DNA of 64,000 bases from Amorphophallus konjac. Taxonomy: Eukaryota > Streptophyta > Magnoliopsida > Alismatales > Araceae. The number at the start of each line of letters is the position of its first letter. The stretch's first letter is position 1. Shown here piece by piece: positions 43,471-55,636 of the stretch. Below the pieces are notes generated by a model. That model did no database searches, was not told where the DNA came from, and worked only from the letters and a program-made list of their open reading frames with translations. The DNA is taken from NCBI GenBank assembly GCA_022559845.1, contig CM040126.1, forward strand, positions 145,212,064 through 145,276,063, given 5' to 3'. Made by a program: the position numbers and the translations under genes.

Positions 43471-46400
43471 CTAAAATAACTCTGGAAATCGCTTCCCCAT
43501 AGATTCCTCGGTCTCCCATGTAGCTTCATGTTCTGAATTCTTATTCCATTGTACTTTTAGCATGGGAATAGCCTTATTCCTTAGGGTTCGTACTTCTCGA
43601 TTTAGTATTCTTATGGGCTTTTGCTCGTATGTGAGATCTTTCCGGATTACTAGATTTCCATGCTCAATAATATGTGATGGATCATGCACATACTTCTTCA
43701 ACATAGATATGTGGAACACATCGTGTACTTCGGACAGTTGAGGTGGCAATACGATGCGATAAGCAACCTCGCCAACTCTTTCTAGTATCTCAAAAGGTCC
43801 GATAAATCTTGGTGTAAGCTTGCCCTTAACACCAAATCTTCGTATTCCACGTCCAGGCGATAGTTGAGAAATACATGATCTCCAACTTGGAATTCAAGAT
43901 CTCTTTTTCTCGTGTCGGCATAAGCTTTTTGTCTAGACTGAGCAACTTGCAGTCTTTCTTTGATCAATTGTATCTTCTCGGTAGTGTCCCTTACCATTTC
44001 TGAACCTAACAGTTGTTTCTCTCCAACTTCGTCCCAGCATAAGGGAGATCGACAACTCCTTCCGTATAAGGCTTCAAAAGGTGCCAGTTGTATACTTGCC
44101 TGGTAGCTATTATTGTATGTAAATTCGACCAGAGGCAAGTGATCATGCCAGTTTCCATCAAAATCAGTAATGAAAGCTCTTAGCATATCTTCGACTACTT
44201 GATTGGTTCTCTCGGTCTGACCATCCGTTTGAGGATGAAAGGCTGTGCTAAAGTTAAGTCTCGTTCCCAACGAATGTTGTAGTCCTTTCCAAAAATGAGA
44301 AGTAAAACGGGAATCTCTGTCAGACACGATTGAAACAGGAATACCATGTAATCTGACTATTTCCTTGATGTATAGTGCAGCTAAGACATCAACTGACCAT
44401 CGACTCTTGATTGGCAAGAAATGCGCTGATTTAGTCAATCGGTCAATGATAACCTATATTCCATCATGTCCTCTTTTTGATTTAGATAAACCCATGATGA
44501 AATCCATACCAATATCCTCCCACTTCTATTTAGGGATATCTAGAGGATGTAATTTTCCAGTAGGCTTTTGGTGTTCCGCCTTGACTTGTTGGCACGTGAG
44601 ACAGCGTGATACGTAGTCTGCTATTTCTCTTTTCATGTTGGGCCACCAAAAATTTCTTTTTACATCTTGGTACATTTTGGTAGATCTAGGATGAATCGTA
44701 TACCTTGACCTATGAGCTTCATCTAAGACCTTCTTCTTCAATTCTGGGCAGTCCGGTATACAAGTTCTATTCTTGAACATTAATCTTCCATCAGAAGCTA
44801 ATTGGAAATCCGATTGTCCTTCTAATCTGCCCTTGATTTCTACTAATGTAGGATCATCATTCTGAAGTGCTTGTATTTCAGACAATAAATCTGACTATAT
44901 GCTTACATGAGATAATGTGACACATCTAGGGTCCGTGTCCATGCTTATATTGAGTTCAGAGAATTGTTCCAGCAATTTCCATTCTTGAATCATACAATTG
45001 GCTAACAGTGCTCTCGGCTTTCGACTAAGGGCATCTGCTACATGATTACCCTTTCCAGGATGATATTGTATATTGAAGTCGAAGTCCTTGAGATATTCCA
45101 GCCATCATCTTTGCCTCATATTTAGTTCCTTCTGTGAGAAAAGATATTTGAGACTCTTGTGATCGGAGTATACAGTAAACTGTACTCCATAAAGATAATG
45201 TCTCCATATTTTGAGTGCAAATACTACCGCGGCCAATTCTAAGTCATGGACGGGGTAGTTCTCTTCATGCTTCTTTAATTGACGAGAAGAGTAGGCTATA
45301 ACCTTCCCTTGTTGCATTAGAACACACCCGAGGCCAATGCCAGAAGCATCAGTGTATACCTCAAACTTTTCTCCTTCAATTGGCAATGCTAAGATAGGAG
45401 CTGTAGTAAGATGATCCTTGAGAGTTTGGAAGCTTCTTTCACATTCCTCATCCCATTCATAACGGATCTCCTTGCGAGTTAACCTCGTAAGTGGCACGGC
45501 GATTTTTGAGAAATCCTTGATGAATCGCCTGTAATAGCCGGCAAGACCTAAGAAACTTCGGATCTCGCTAGCATTGGTCGGTCTTTCCCAGTTCCTTACA
45601 GCTTCAACCTTTGATGGGTCTACAGACAAGCCATCCTTTGATATAACATGTCCGAGAAAAGTCACTTCTTCAAGCCAGAATTCACACTTGCTAAGTTTTG
45701 CATATAATTGGTTTGTCCTCAATATTTGTAATGCAATCCTCAAATATTCCTCATGCTCTTCCTTGGTCTTGGAATAAATCAATATATCATCAATAAAGAC
45801 CACCACGAATTGATCTAAATAAGGCCGGAATATACTATTCATTAACTGCATAAAGGCAGCAGGGGCAATCGTTAGTCCGAAAGGCATAACAACAAATTCA
45901 TAATGGCCATACCTGCTTCTGAATGCGGTTTTATGAATATCCTCATCCTTGATTCTTAGTTGGTGATATCCTGACCTAAGATCAATTTTGGAAAAGTACA
46001 TGGATCCTGAAATTTGATCAAACAATTTATCGATTCTCGGCAGTGGATACTTGTTCTTGATAGTGAGGTGATTCAACTGTCGATAGTCGATGCATAACCT
46101 CATGGATCCGTCTTTCTTCTTTACAAATAATACAGGAGCTCCCCACGGGGAAGTACTTGGTCTAATGAATCCTTTCTTAATGAGTTCCATCAATTGCTCC
46201 TTTAACTCCTTGAGTTCAGCAGGTGACATCCTATAAGGTGCCTTTGAAATCGGACCAGCACCAGGGACTAAGTCAATGGTGAAGGCCACTTCTCTTTGCG
46301 GGGGTATTCCCGGTAAATCTTCCGGAAACACGTCCGGAAATTCTTGTACCACTGGAATGTCTTCTAGCTTAGCTTCCTTAGCTTCTTTAACTGTGACAAA

Positions 46401-47822
46401 GGCAAGGAAAGATGCACATCCTTTCCTGATGAGCTTGCTAGCTCGGAGAGCTGAAATAAGAGGGGATCTGTTCCGACCCTTGGGGCTAGTCAAGATTAGT
46501 TCTGGAAATTCCTTGAATGTAACCTTACTATTGCGGCAATCAACTGTTGCCTGATACTTGGATAACCAATCTGCCCCTAGTATAACATCATACTCTTTCA
46601 GATCTAAACATATGAGATCAATAGGGAGATTTCTACCCTGAACCAATACTTCGCAGTTTTGGTAATGATGTGTAATATCAGTCTCATCATCCAGAGGAGT
46701 AGACAAAACTAACTTTATCCATTCCGGTTCTAGGGGTAATGGGTCAGCAAACTTCTTAGAAACAATAGAATGCGATGCACCAGTATCAATTAAGACATAT
46801 GTATTCCTGAAACAAACTTTCAATGTACCTTCCACTAAGCCGCCTTCTTCTTCTTGCTCGGTCTCCTTGATTGCATGAAGACGAGCATTCTTGGTTACTG
46901 GGCGTTTCCCGACATCGGCTTGATCGTTAAGTAATGGGCAATCGGGAATCCGATGCTCACGACTCCCACAACGGAGACATGCTCCTAGTTTCCTCCAGCA
47001 TTCTTCTGCTCTATGACCCGCTTTATCACAATGTTTGCACACTGTATTTGGAGAGGTAGTGGTGATAGAGAAGGGCTTGGTCTTCTTGAACTTTTGGTCT
47101 TGTGAGGATGCTCCTCCATTGCTAGGCCTTTTCTTGAAGTTGGGTTTAAAGGAACCCGATCCTGTAACTTGTTCCTTCTTATCCTTACCACGAATCCTAT
47201 CAGACAGTTCCGTGGCATCTTCTAATAGTTGAGCTCGGCGTACTATCTCCGAGTAGACTTGAATGTCCATCGGCGCCAGTTGAGTAATAGCTTGGGGCCT
47301 GAGCCCATTAAGAAACCTCCTAGCTTTCATTTTCTCGGTGCTAACTAGATGCTTAGCATACCGAGACAATCTAGAGAATTGGGCCTCATACTCGGCCACT
47401 GACAAAGATCGTTGCTTTAATGCAGCAAATTCTGCAGCCTTCTTTTCCTGAACTCGGTCCGAGAAATATTTTGCGTTGAAGTGTTCAACGAATTCCTCCC
47501 ACGAAACCTGATCTTGATTTATAGTAGCCTCTATTGATTCCCACCAGCATCTAGCATCCCTTTCTAACTGAAAAGTAGCTAATAAGACCTTATCTTGATC
47601 CGTGCATTGCATAACACGGAATATTCGTTCTGTTTCCCTAATCCAGTGTTCAGCGTCATCTGGATCAGTAGAACCCGTGAACTTGGGCGGGTTCATGTTC
47701 CTGAAGGTCTTGTGGAGACTTCCTGCTCGTTGTCCACCTCCTTGTGTTACTTGTTGCAGCACTTGAGTCATGCCTTGCAGTGTACACTGCATGTTGCGCC
47801 ATTGAGCACGTTCGGCAGCCAT
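43471..47822 (-). pseudogene. Gypsy 3 copy 1 gag-pol: gag to RT open, integrase part broken
   Basis: From the ATG at 47822, 905 codons are open. Retrotransposon gag lies at about residues 40-200 and two CCHC knuckles at 262-275 and 282-295. Protease has DTGAS at 346-350, RT has FIDD at 676-679, and RNase H has TDAS at 824-827. A TGA at 45105 ends it inside RNase H. Further stops are at 44895, 44526 and 44454, and a frameshift near 43860 moves the chromodomain-like end (EATWETEESM) to another frame that closes at 43471. RT reads LTIAPA where copy 2 has LTNAPA. Gag, protease and most of RT could be translated, but RNase H and integrase are lost. Confidence 0.9.
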
Positions 47823-47996
47823 TATCCTACAATTATAATAACTAGATTAATACGTGATTTGTATCTTAAAGACTAGCATTCTATGTTAACTTTAACCCTT
47901 GGTTCTACCCAATCTCACTGGTTAAAGGTTTGAACATATCCTTGGACTTGAGTTTTCCTAGGAATTGAATACCCTAGGCTCTGATACCACAAAAAC
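47823..47996 (-). promoter_or_regulatory. Gypsy 3 leader and primer-binding site, copy 1
   Basis: TGGTATCAGAGC on the minus strand (47978-47989), for initiator tRNA-Met, lies seven bases from LTR2. The rest is leader before the gag ATG. Confidence 0.85.
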
Positions 47997-50900
47997 TGTC
48001 ACGCCCCGAGCGCGGAAGATACTCGGATATGCGCGACGAGTTTATATCAATCATGTCAATCAGAGTAGTAGTGTATTTGACACCAAAACAGAGATGCATA
48101 AAATAGAAAGATAACCCAATCCTTTATTTCATAATGGATAGACTATTACAAATCTAATACTCTATTCAATTAAAAAGGAAAAGTACATAGTTGACTCAAG
48201 AAAATAGGAAAAAGACTAGATGACACTTGGAGAAGTTCTATCTCTTTCACTCTTGACCATTCCCATCCGATTGACTTCCCTCGTCGTCGGAATTACCTGA
48301 AAAGTAGGGAACACACGGAGTGAGCGAACGCTCAGTAGGAAATTATATCTCAAGCGCTTAGCAAGGGGTCTAAGTAATTACATTTTTTATGAATGTACTA
48401 TAGCTATGCATACTCGCATAAAACGACAAGATAGAGAAAGAATTTATCAATAAGACAGCAAGATGAACTAGTCATGAGCTTTCAAGAAAAGATAACAGAT
48501 ATTCAAGCAAGTACTTTTTAGCAAGTCATGTCAAGAACTTTGGCTATCATGTATCAAGCAAACAAGTAATTACCCTTTTTTTTTTCGGGTCACACAAGTC
48601 ATGTCAAGTTAAGTACGAGTCAAGTATAAGATTTGTGTGGAATGTCCAATCAAGCTAGTCATGCACTCGGTATAATGCCAGATACCTTATCATTCAACTC
48701 CCATGGGCACAAGTACTTTCGGGTGCTCCTCCCAGGACCAGATCGGGCCCTATATGCGCAGGCATTTATCATGTATTTTGACATCCACTCTTGTATATAT
48801 AGCCAATGAGGAATTTCAATAATCAAGCTTGTAGATACGTAGGATAACTTTGAGAGAATGGAGTCCAAAAATATAACATTGGACATAGAGAGGCGATAAT
48901 AACGGTATAAACACGATTTATCGATGAAACTAGGTGGAATTAGGTTCCCTTAACTCGGGTACCATGACAAACAAGTATGGACATTCTTTTTATAGAATTG
49001 AGGTCCACATGAACAGTATATCAAAGGTAAGATACCCTCATTCTTATTATAGAATTGAGGTCCACAAGAACATCAACAAATGGCATGATATCATCATCCC
49101 ATTAAGAATTCTCATGATATACTCTTTGCATATCATAAGGGCCGGTATACCATGTTTCTTTAGAGTGACATGGCATTCAATAGTGTAATGGATTTTTAGG
49201 GTACAACCAGCTCAGTCGGCCGTGAGGGAATCCAAGGCTCGAGGAGTCTTACGGAGGTCTCTATGACTAACTTGCTAGTCCAAAGGAACGGAATGTCCAA
49301 TGGAGAGCTTGTATGTCAATGAGAATTAAGGGTGATCGATAAAACATCATGAAACGTGGGACTATACTCACGGATTGGAATATAGTGCCAATATAATATA
49401 TATATGTATATATAATAAAAACCCTCGGTTACAGAAACAGGGAAGAAAATAGTTTTTATAGAAAATAACGACTTTAACTAAGTCATTAATCACATAATTA
49501 ACGCCTTCAGTAAGGGCGTTTATCTATTTTCCTTTTTTGCAAAATTTCAATATTTCAGTATTTTACCAAAAACGCGCCCTGGTGAGGGGCGTTTCTTTAC
49601 AAGTTGACGACGTATACAGTGGTCGTTCATTCTTTACTTCTATTTTTGCAGTATATATATATTCAGAAATTTATCAAAAACACGCCCTAGACAGGGGCGT
49701 TACTTTTCAATTCACGCCCTAAATAGGGGCGTTAGTCAAGTGAGAGACGACCTCTACAGGGTCGTGAATTCAAGAATTTTCAGATTTCAAGTATTATAAT
49801 TTCCAGAAACAAGAGACATGGTCATGACAGGAAAAATATCGGGATATGATCATGCACTGATTTTAGAATCATGTTTAAGTGGATATTGGATAATTAACAT
49901 GGGTAATTAACAATTGAGAAAATTGACGTCCGTGTACAGGGCGTCGAATCTGGAATTGACGACCTGGGCATGGTCGTTTCTTTCAAAGTAGCGCCCTTGT
50001 CTGGGTCGCGTATTAAAGTAGCGCCCTTGAAAAGGGCGTTTCTTTCCAACAATAGGAACATTTAAAACTCGCGAAAACTATATGCATGAACTAATATATA
50101 TGGTTTAACATAGTTATTATGGTTATTTGGGCTACAGTGCTTGAGAAAACCTACCTTGGGCAATAATCTGGATGGAGAAACGTGAAGAGATTTGATAAGA
50201 AGAACAGAGACTCCTGAACTAGATGGAACTGCTACTGAACGATGGCTTTGATGAAAAGAACGTAGATGAAGAACACTTCGTTTCTTCAGGTAGAGAGCTT
50301 TTCCTACAGAGGAATATATATATACGAAACATCAGTATTTTCTTCATAATACTTGACTGAAGGTAGAGGAAAGAAGAACTTACCCTTTTGTTCTTCACAA
50401 CGTTAATCTTCTTAACCTGTAAGAAGAGATGAAGAATCATTAATTCTTCATGCAACCGAAAGTAATGATAAAAAGAGATAAGAAGAACTGCTGTTCTTTA
50501 CGTACCGTAGCAGCAGCAGATCGACCAAATAGCTTTAGGGTTTGATAGTCAAGGGTTTTTATAGGATTTCTAGAATCCTAATGGAGTTAGAGTTGCATTG
50601 GAAGTAACACTTCCATATTAGAGTTATTACTACATTCGAACTCTTTCTCATAGTTATCAACTTACCCTGGATAAGTTCCTGGGTCGAACGGGAGACGAAT
50701 TGAATTAACGACCTAGGTCAGGGCGTCGAATTTAAATTGACGCCTTGTCAGACGTCGTTACTTGTTGAAACGCGTCCACTCAAAGGGCGTTACGCTTTCT
50801 TGCCCTTTTTATTTATTTTGGTCGTTTGAAATTTGACGCCTTATTATTTGGGCGTCCTTTCTTTAATTCGCGCCTGGTTGAAGGTCGCTTATTTGTAAGG

Positions 50901-51034
50901 TCGCGCCTTTTCCTGAGGCGTTATTTTCATTAGAGTTTAATTCTTTTCCATTTCGGATTTTTATCTTTTCTTTACTTAGTCTTTTATTCTATTTTGACTT
51001 ATTTTATTCTTTTAAATTTATTAGGGTTGCTACA
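47997..51034 (-). repeat. Gypsy 3 LTR2 (middle), 3038 bp
   Basis: It has the same boundaries and motifs as LTR1. The palindrome arrays are at about 49500-50050 and 50700-50930. It shares single-base variants with LTR3 against LTR1 (for example near 48288, 49555 and 50214). It has no flanking duplication. Confidence 0.92.
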
Positions 51035-51050
51035 CCCTCCCCCACTTAAA
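51035..51050 (-). promoter_or_regulatory. Polypurine tract of Gypsy 3 interior 2
   Basis: The minus strand reads TTTAAGTGGGGGAGGG next to LTR2, as in interior 1. Confidence 0.8.
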
Positions 51051-51113
51051 AAGAATTTGGTCCCCAAATTCATAGCATATATTTACATATGGAGAGTGTA
51101 GAGTTCATACCTT

Positions 51114-54100
51114 CTAAAATAACTCTGGAAATCGCTTCCTCATAGATTCCTCGGTCTCCCATGTAGCTTCATGTTCTGAATTCTTATTCCATTGTACTTT
51201 TAGCATGGGAATAGCCTTATTCCTTAGGGTTCGTACTTCTCGATTTAGTATTCTTATGGGCTTCTGCTCGTATGTGAGATCTTTCCGGATTACTAGATTT
51301 CCATGCTCAATAATATGTGATGGATCATGCACATACTTCTTCAACATAGATATGTGGAACACATCGTGTACTTCGGACAGTTGAGGTGGCAATGCGATGC
51401 GATAAGCAACCTCGCCAACTCTTTCTAGTATCTCAAAAGGTCCGATAAATCTTGGTGTAAGCTTGCCCTTAACACCAAATCTTCGTATTCCACGTCCAGG
51501 CGATATCTTGAGAAATACATGATCTCTAACTTGGAATTCAAGATCTCTTCTTCTCGTGTCGGCATAAGCTTTTTGTCTAGACTGAGCAACTTGCAGTCTT
51601 TCTTTGATCAATTGTATCTTCTCGGTAGTGTCCCTTACCATTTCTGGACCTAACAGTTGTTTCTCTCCAACTTCGTCCCAGCATAAGGGTGATCGACAAC
51701 TCCTTCCGTATAAGGCTTCAAAAGGTGCCAGTTGTATACTTACCTGGTAGCTATTATTGTATGCAAATTCGACCAGAGGCAAGTGATGATGCCAGTTTCC
51801 ATCAAAATCAGTAATGCATGCTCTTAGCATATCTTCGACTACTTGATTGGTTCTCTCGGTCTGACCATCTGTTTGAGGATGAAAGGCTGTGCTAAAGTTA
51901 AGTCTCGTTCCCAACGAATGTTGTAGTCCTTTCAAAAATGAGAAGTAAAACGGGGATCTCTGTCAGACACGATTGAAACAGGAATACCATGTAATCTGAC
52001 TATTTCCTTGATGTATAGTGCAGCTAAGACATCAACTGACCATCGACTCTTGATTGGCAAGAAATGCGCTGATTTAGTCAATCGGTCAATGATAACCCAT
52101 ATTCCATCATGTCCTCTTTTTGATTTAGATAAACCCATGATGAAATCCATACCAATATCCTCCCACTTCCTTTTAGGGATATCTAGAGGATGTAGTTTTC
52201 CAGCAGGCTTTTGGTGTTCCGCCTTGACTTGTTGGCACGTGAGACAGCGTGATACGTAGTCCGCTATTTCTCTTTTCATGTTGGGCCACCAAAAATTTCT
52301 TTTTACATCTTGGTACATTTTGGTAGATCCAGGATGAATCGTATACCTTGACCTATGAGCTTCATCTAAGACCTTCTTCTTCAATTCTGGGCAGTCCGGT
52401 ATACAAGTTCTATTCTTGAACATTAATCTTCCATCAGAAGCTAATTGGAAATCCGATTGTCCTTCTAATCTGCCCTTGATTTCTACTAATGTAGGATCAT
52501 CATTCTGAAGTGCTTGTATTTCAGACAATAAATCTGACTGTATGCTTACATGAGATAATGTGACACATCTAGGGTCCGTGTCCATGCTTATATTGAGTTC
52601 AGAGAATTGTTCCAGCAATTTCCATTCTTGAATCATACAATTGGCTAACAGTGCTCTCGGCTTTCGACTAAGGGCATCTGCTACATGATTACCCTTTCCG
52701 GGATGATATTGTATATTGAAGTCGAAGTCCTTGAGATATTCCAGCCATCGTCTTTGCCTCATATTTAGTTCCTTCTGTGAGAAAAGATATTTGAGACTCT
52801 TGTGATCGGAGTATACAGTAAACTGTACTCCATAAAGATAATGTCTCCATATTTTGAGTGCAAATACTACCGCGGCCAATTCTAAGTCATGGACGGGGTA
52901 GTTCTCTTCATGCTTCTTTAATTGACGAGAAGAGTAGGCTATAACCTTCCCTTGTTGCATTAGAACACACCCGAGGCCAATGCCAGAAGCATCAGTGTAT
53001 ACCTCGAACTTTTCTCCTTCAATTGGCAATGCTAAGATAGGAGCTGTAGTAAGATGATCCTTGAGAGTTTGGAAGCTTCTTTCACATTCCTCATCCCATT
53101 CATAACGGATCTCCTTGCGAGTTAACCTCGTAAGTGGCACGGCGATTTTTGAGAAATCCTTGATGAATCGCCTGTAATAGCCGGCAAGACCTAAGAAACT
53201 TCGGATCTCGCTAGCATTGGTCGGTCTTTCCCAGTTCCTTACAGCTTCAACCTTTGATGGGTCTACAGACAAGCCATCCTTTGATATAACATGTCCGAGA
53301 AAAGTCACTTCTTCAAGCCAGAATTCACACTTGCTAAGTTTTGCATATAATTGGTTTGTCCTCAATATTTGTAATGCAATCCTCAAATGTTCCTCATGCT
53401 CTTCCTTGGTCTTGGAATAAATCAATATATCATCAATAAAGACCACCACGAATTGATCTAAATAAGGCCTGAATATACTATTCATTAACTGCATAAAGGC
53501 AGCAGGGGCATTCGTTAGTCCGAAAGGCATAACAACAAATTCATAATGGCCATACCTGCTTCTGAATGCGGTTTTATGAATATCCTCGTCCTTGATTCTT
53601 AGTTGGTGATATCCTGACCTAAGATCAATTTTGGAAAAGTACATGGATCCTGAAATTTGATCAAACAATTCATCGATTCTCGGCAGTGGATACTTGTTCT
53701 TGATAGTGAGGTGATTCAACTGTCGATAGTCGATGCATAACCTCATGGATCCGTCTTTCTTCTTTACAAATAATACAGGCGCTCCCCACGGGGAAGTACT
53801 TGGTCTAATGAATCCTTTCTTAATGAGTTCCATCAATTGCTCCTTTAACTCCTTGAGTTCAGCAGGTGACATCCTATAAGGTGCCTTTGAAATCGGACCA
53901 GCACCAGGGACTAAGTCAATGGTGAAGGCCACTTCTCTTTGCGGGGGTAATCCCGGCAAATCTTCCGGAAACACGTCCGGAAATTCTTGTACCACTGGAA
54001 TGTCTTCTAGCTTAGCTTCCTTAGCTTCTTTAACTGTGACAAAGGCAAGGAAAGATGCACATCCTTTCCTGATGAGCTTGCTAGCTCGGAGAGCTGAAAT

Positions 54101-55462
54101 AAGAGGGGATCTGCTCCGACCCTTGGGGCTAGTCAAGATTAGTTCTGGAAATTCCTTGAATGTAACCTTACTATTGCGGCAATCAACCGTTGCCTGATAC
54201 TTGGATAACCAATCTGCCCCTAGTATAACATCATACTCTTTCAGATCTAAACATATGAGATCAATAGGGAGATTTCTACCCTGAACCAATACTTCGCAGT
54301 TTTGGTAATGATGTGTAATATCAGTCTCATCATCCAGAGGAGTAGACAAAACTAACTTTATCCATTCCGGTTCTAGGGGTAATGGGTCAGCAAACTTCTT
54401 AGAAACAATAGAATGCGATGCACCAGTATCAATTAAGACATATGCATTCCTGGAACAAACTTTCAATGTACCTTCCACTAAGCCGCCTTCTTCTTCTTGC
54501 TCGGTCTCCTTGATTGCATGAAGACGAGCATTCTTGGTTACTGGGCGCTTTCCGTCATCGGCTTGTTATTTAGTAGTGGGCAATCGGGAATCCGATGCTC
54601 ACGACTCCCACAACGGAGACATGCTCCTAGTTTCCTCCAGCATTCTTCTGCTCTATGACCCGCTTTATCACAATGTTTGCACACTGTATTTGAGAGGTAG
54701 TGGTGATAGAGAAGGGCTTGGTCTTCTTGAACTTTTGGTCTTGCGAGGAATACCTCCATTGCTAGGCCTCTTCTTGAAGTTGGGTTTAAAGGAACCCGAT
54801 CCTGTAACTTGTTCCTTCTTATCCTTACCACGAATCCTATCAGACAGTTCCGTGGCATCTTCTAATAGTTGAGCTCGGCGTACTATCTCCGAGTAGACTT
54901 GAATGTCCATCGGCGCCAGTTGAGTAATAGCTTGGGGCCTGAGCCCATTAAGAAACCTCCTAGCTTTCATTTTCTCGGTGCTAACTAGATGCTTAGCATA
55001 CCGAGACAATCTAGAGAATTGGGCCTCATACTCGGCCACTGACAAAGATCGTTGCTTTAATGCAGCAAATTCTGCAGCCTTCTTTTCCTGAACTCGGTCC
55101 GAGAAATATTTTGCGTTGAAGTGTTCAACGAATTCCTCCCACGAAACCTGATCTTGATTTATAGTAGCCTCTATTGATTCCCACCAGCATCTAGCATCCC
55201 TTTCTAACTGAAAAGTAGCTAATAAGACCTTATCTTGATCCGTGCATTGCATAACACGGAATATTCGTTCTGTTTCCCTAATCCAGTGTTCAGCGTCATC
55301 TGGATCAGTAGAACCCGTGAACTTGGGCGGGTTCATGTTCTTGAAAGTCTGGTGGAGACTTCCTGCTCGTTGTCCACCTCCTTGTGTTACTTGTTGCAGC
55401 ACTTGAGTCATGCCTTGCAGTGTACGCTGCATGTTGCGCCATTGAGCACGTTCGGCAGCCAT
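51114..55462 (-). pseudogene. Gypsy 3 copy 2 gag-pol: pol largely open, gag broken
   Basis: Gag starts at the ATG at 55462 and is open to the basic region. A frameshift near 54750 and compensating shifts near 54690 and 54550 scramble the nucleocapsid/CCHC part. From 54478 to 51932, 848 codons are open: protease DTGAS, RT FIDD, RNase H, the HHCC zinc finger ([14 protein letters not shown]) and the first two integrase Asp regions ([20 protein letters not shown]). A one-base loss at about 51934 then shifts the frame; the rest ([25 protein letters not shown] and the chromodomain-like end) continues at 51114-51935. Lesions differ from those of copy 1. Confidence 0.9.
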
Positions 55463-55636
55463 TATCCTGTAATTATAATAACTAGATTAATACGTGATTT
55501 GTATCTTAAAGACTAGCATTCTATGTTAACTTTAACCCTTGGTTCTACCCAATCTCACTGGTTAAAGGTTTGAACATATCCTTGGACTTGGGTTTTCCTA
55601 GGAATTGAATACCCTAGGCTCTGATACCACAAAAAC
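55463..55636 (-). promoter_or_regulatory. Gypsy 3 leader and primer-binding site, copy 2
   Basis: TGGTATCAGAGC on the minus strand is at 55618-55629, seven bases from LTR3. Confidence 0.85.
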
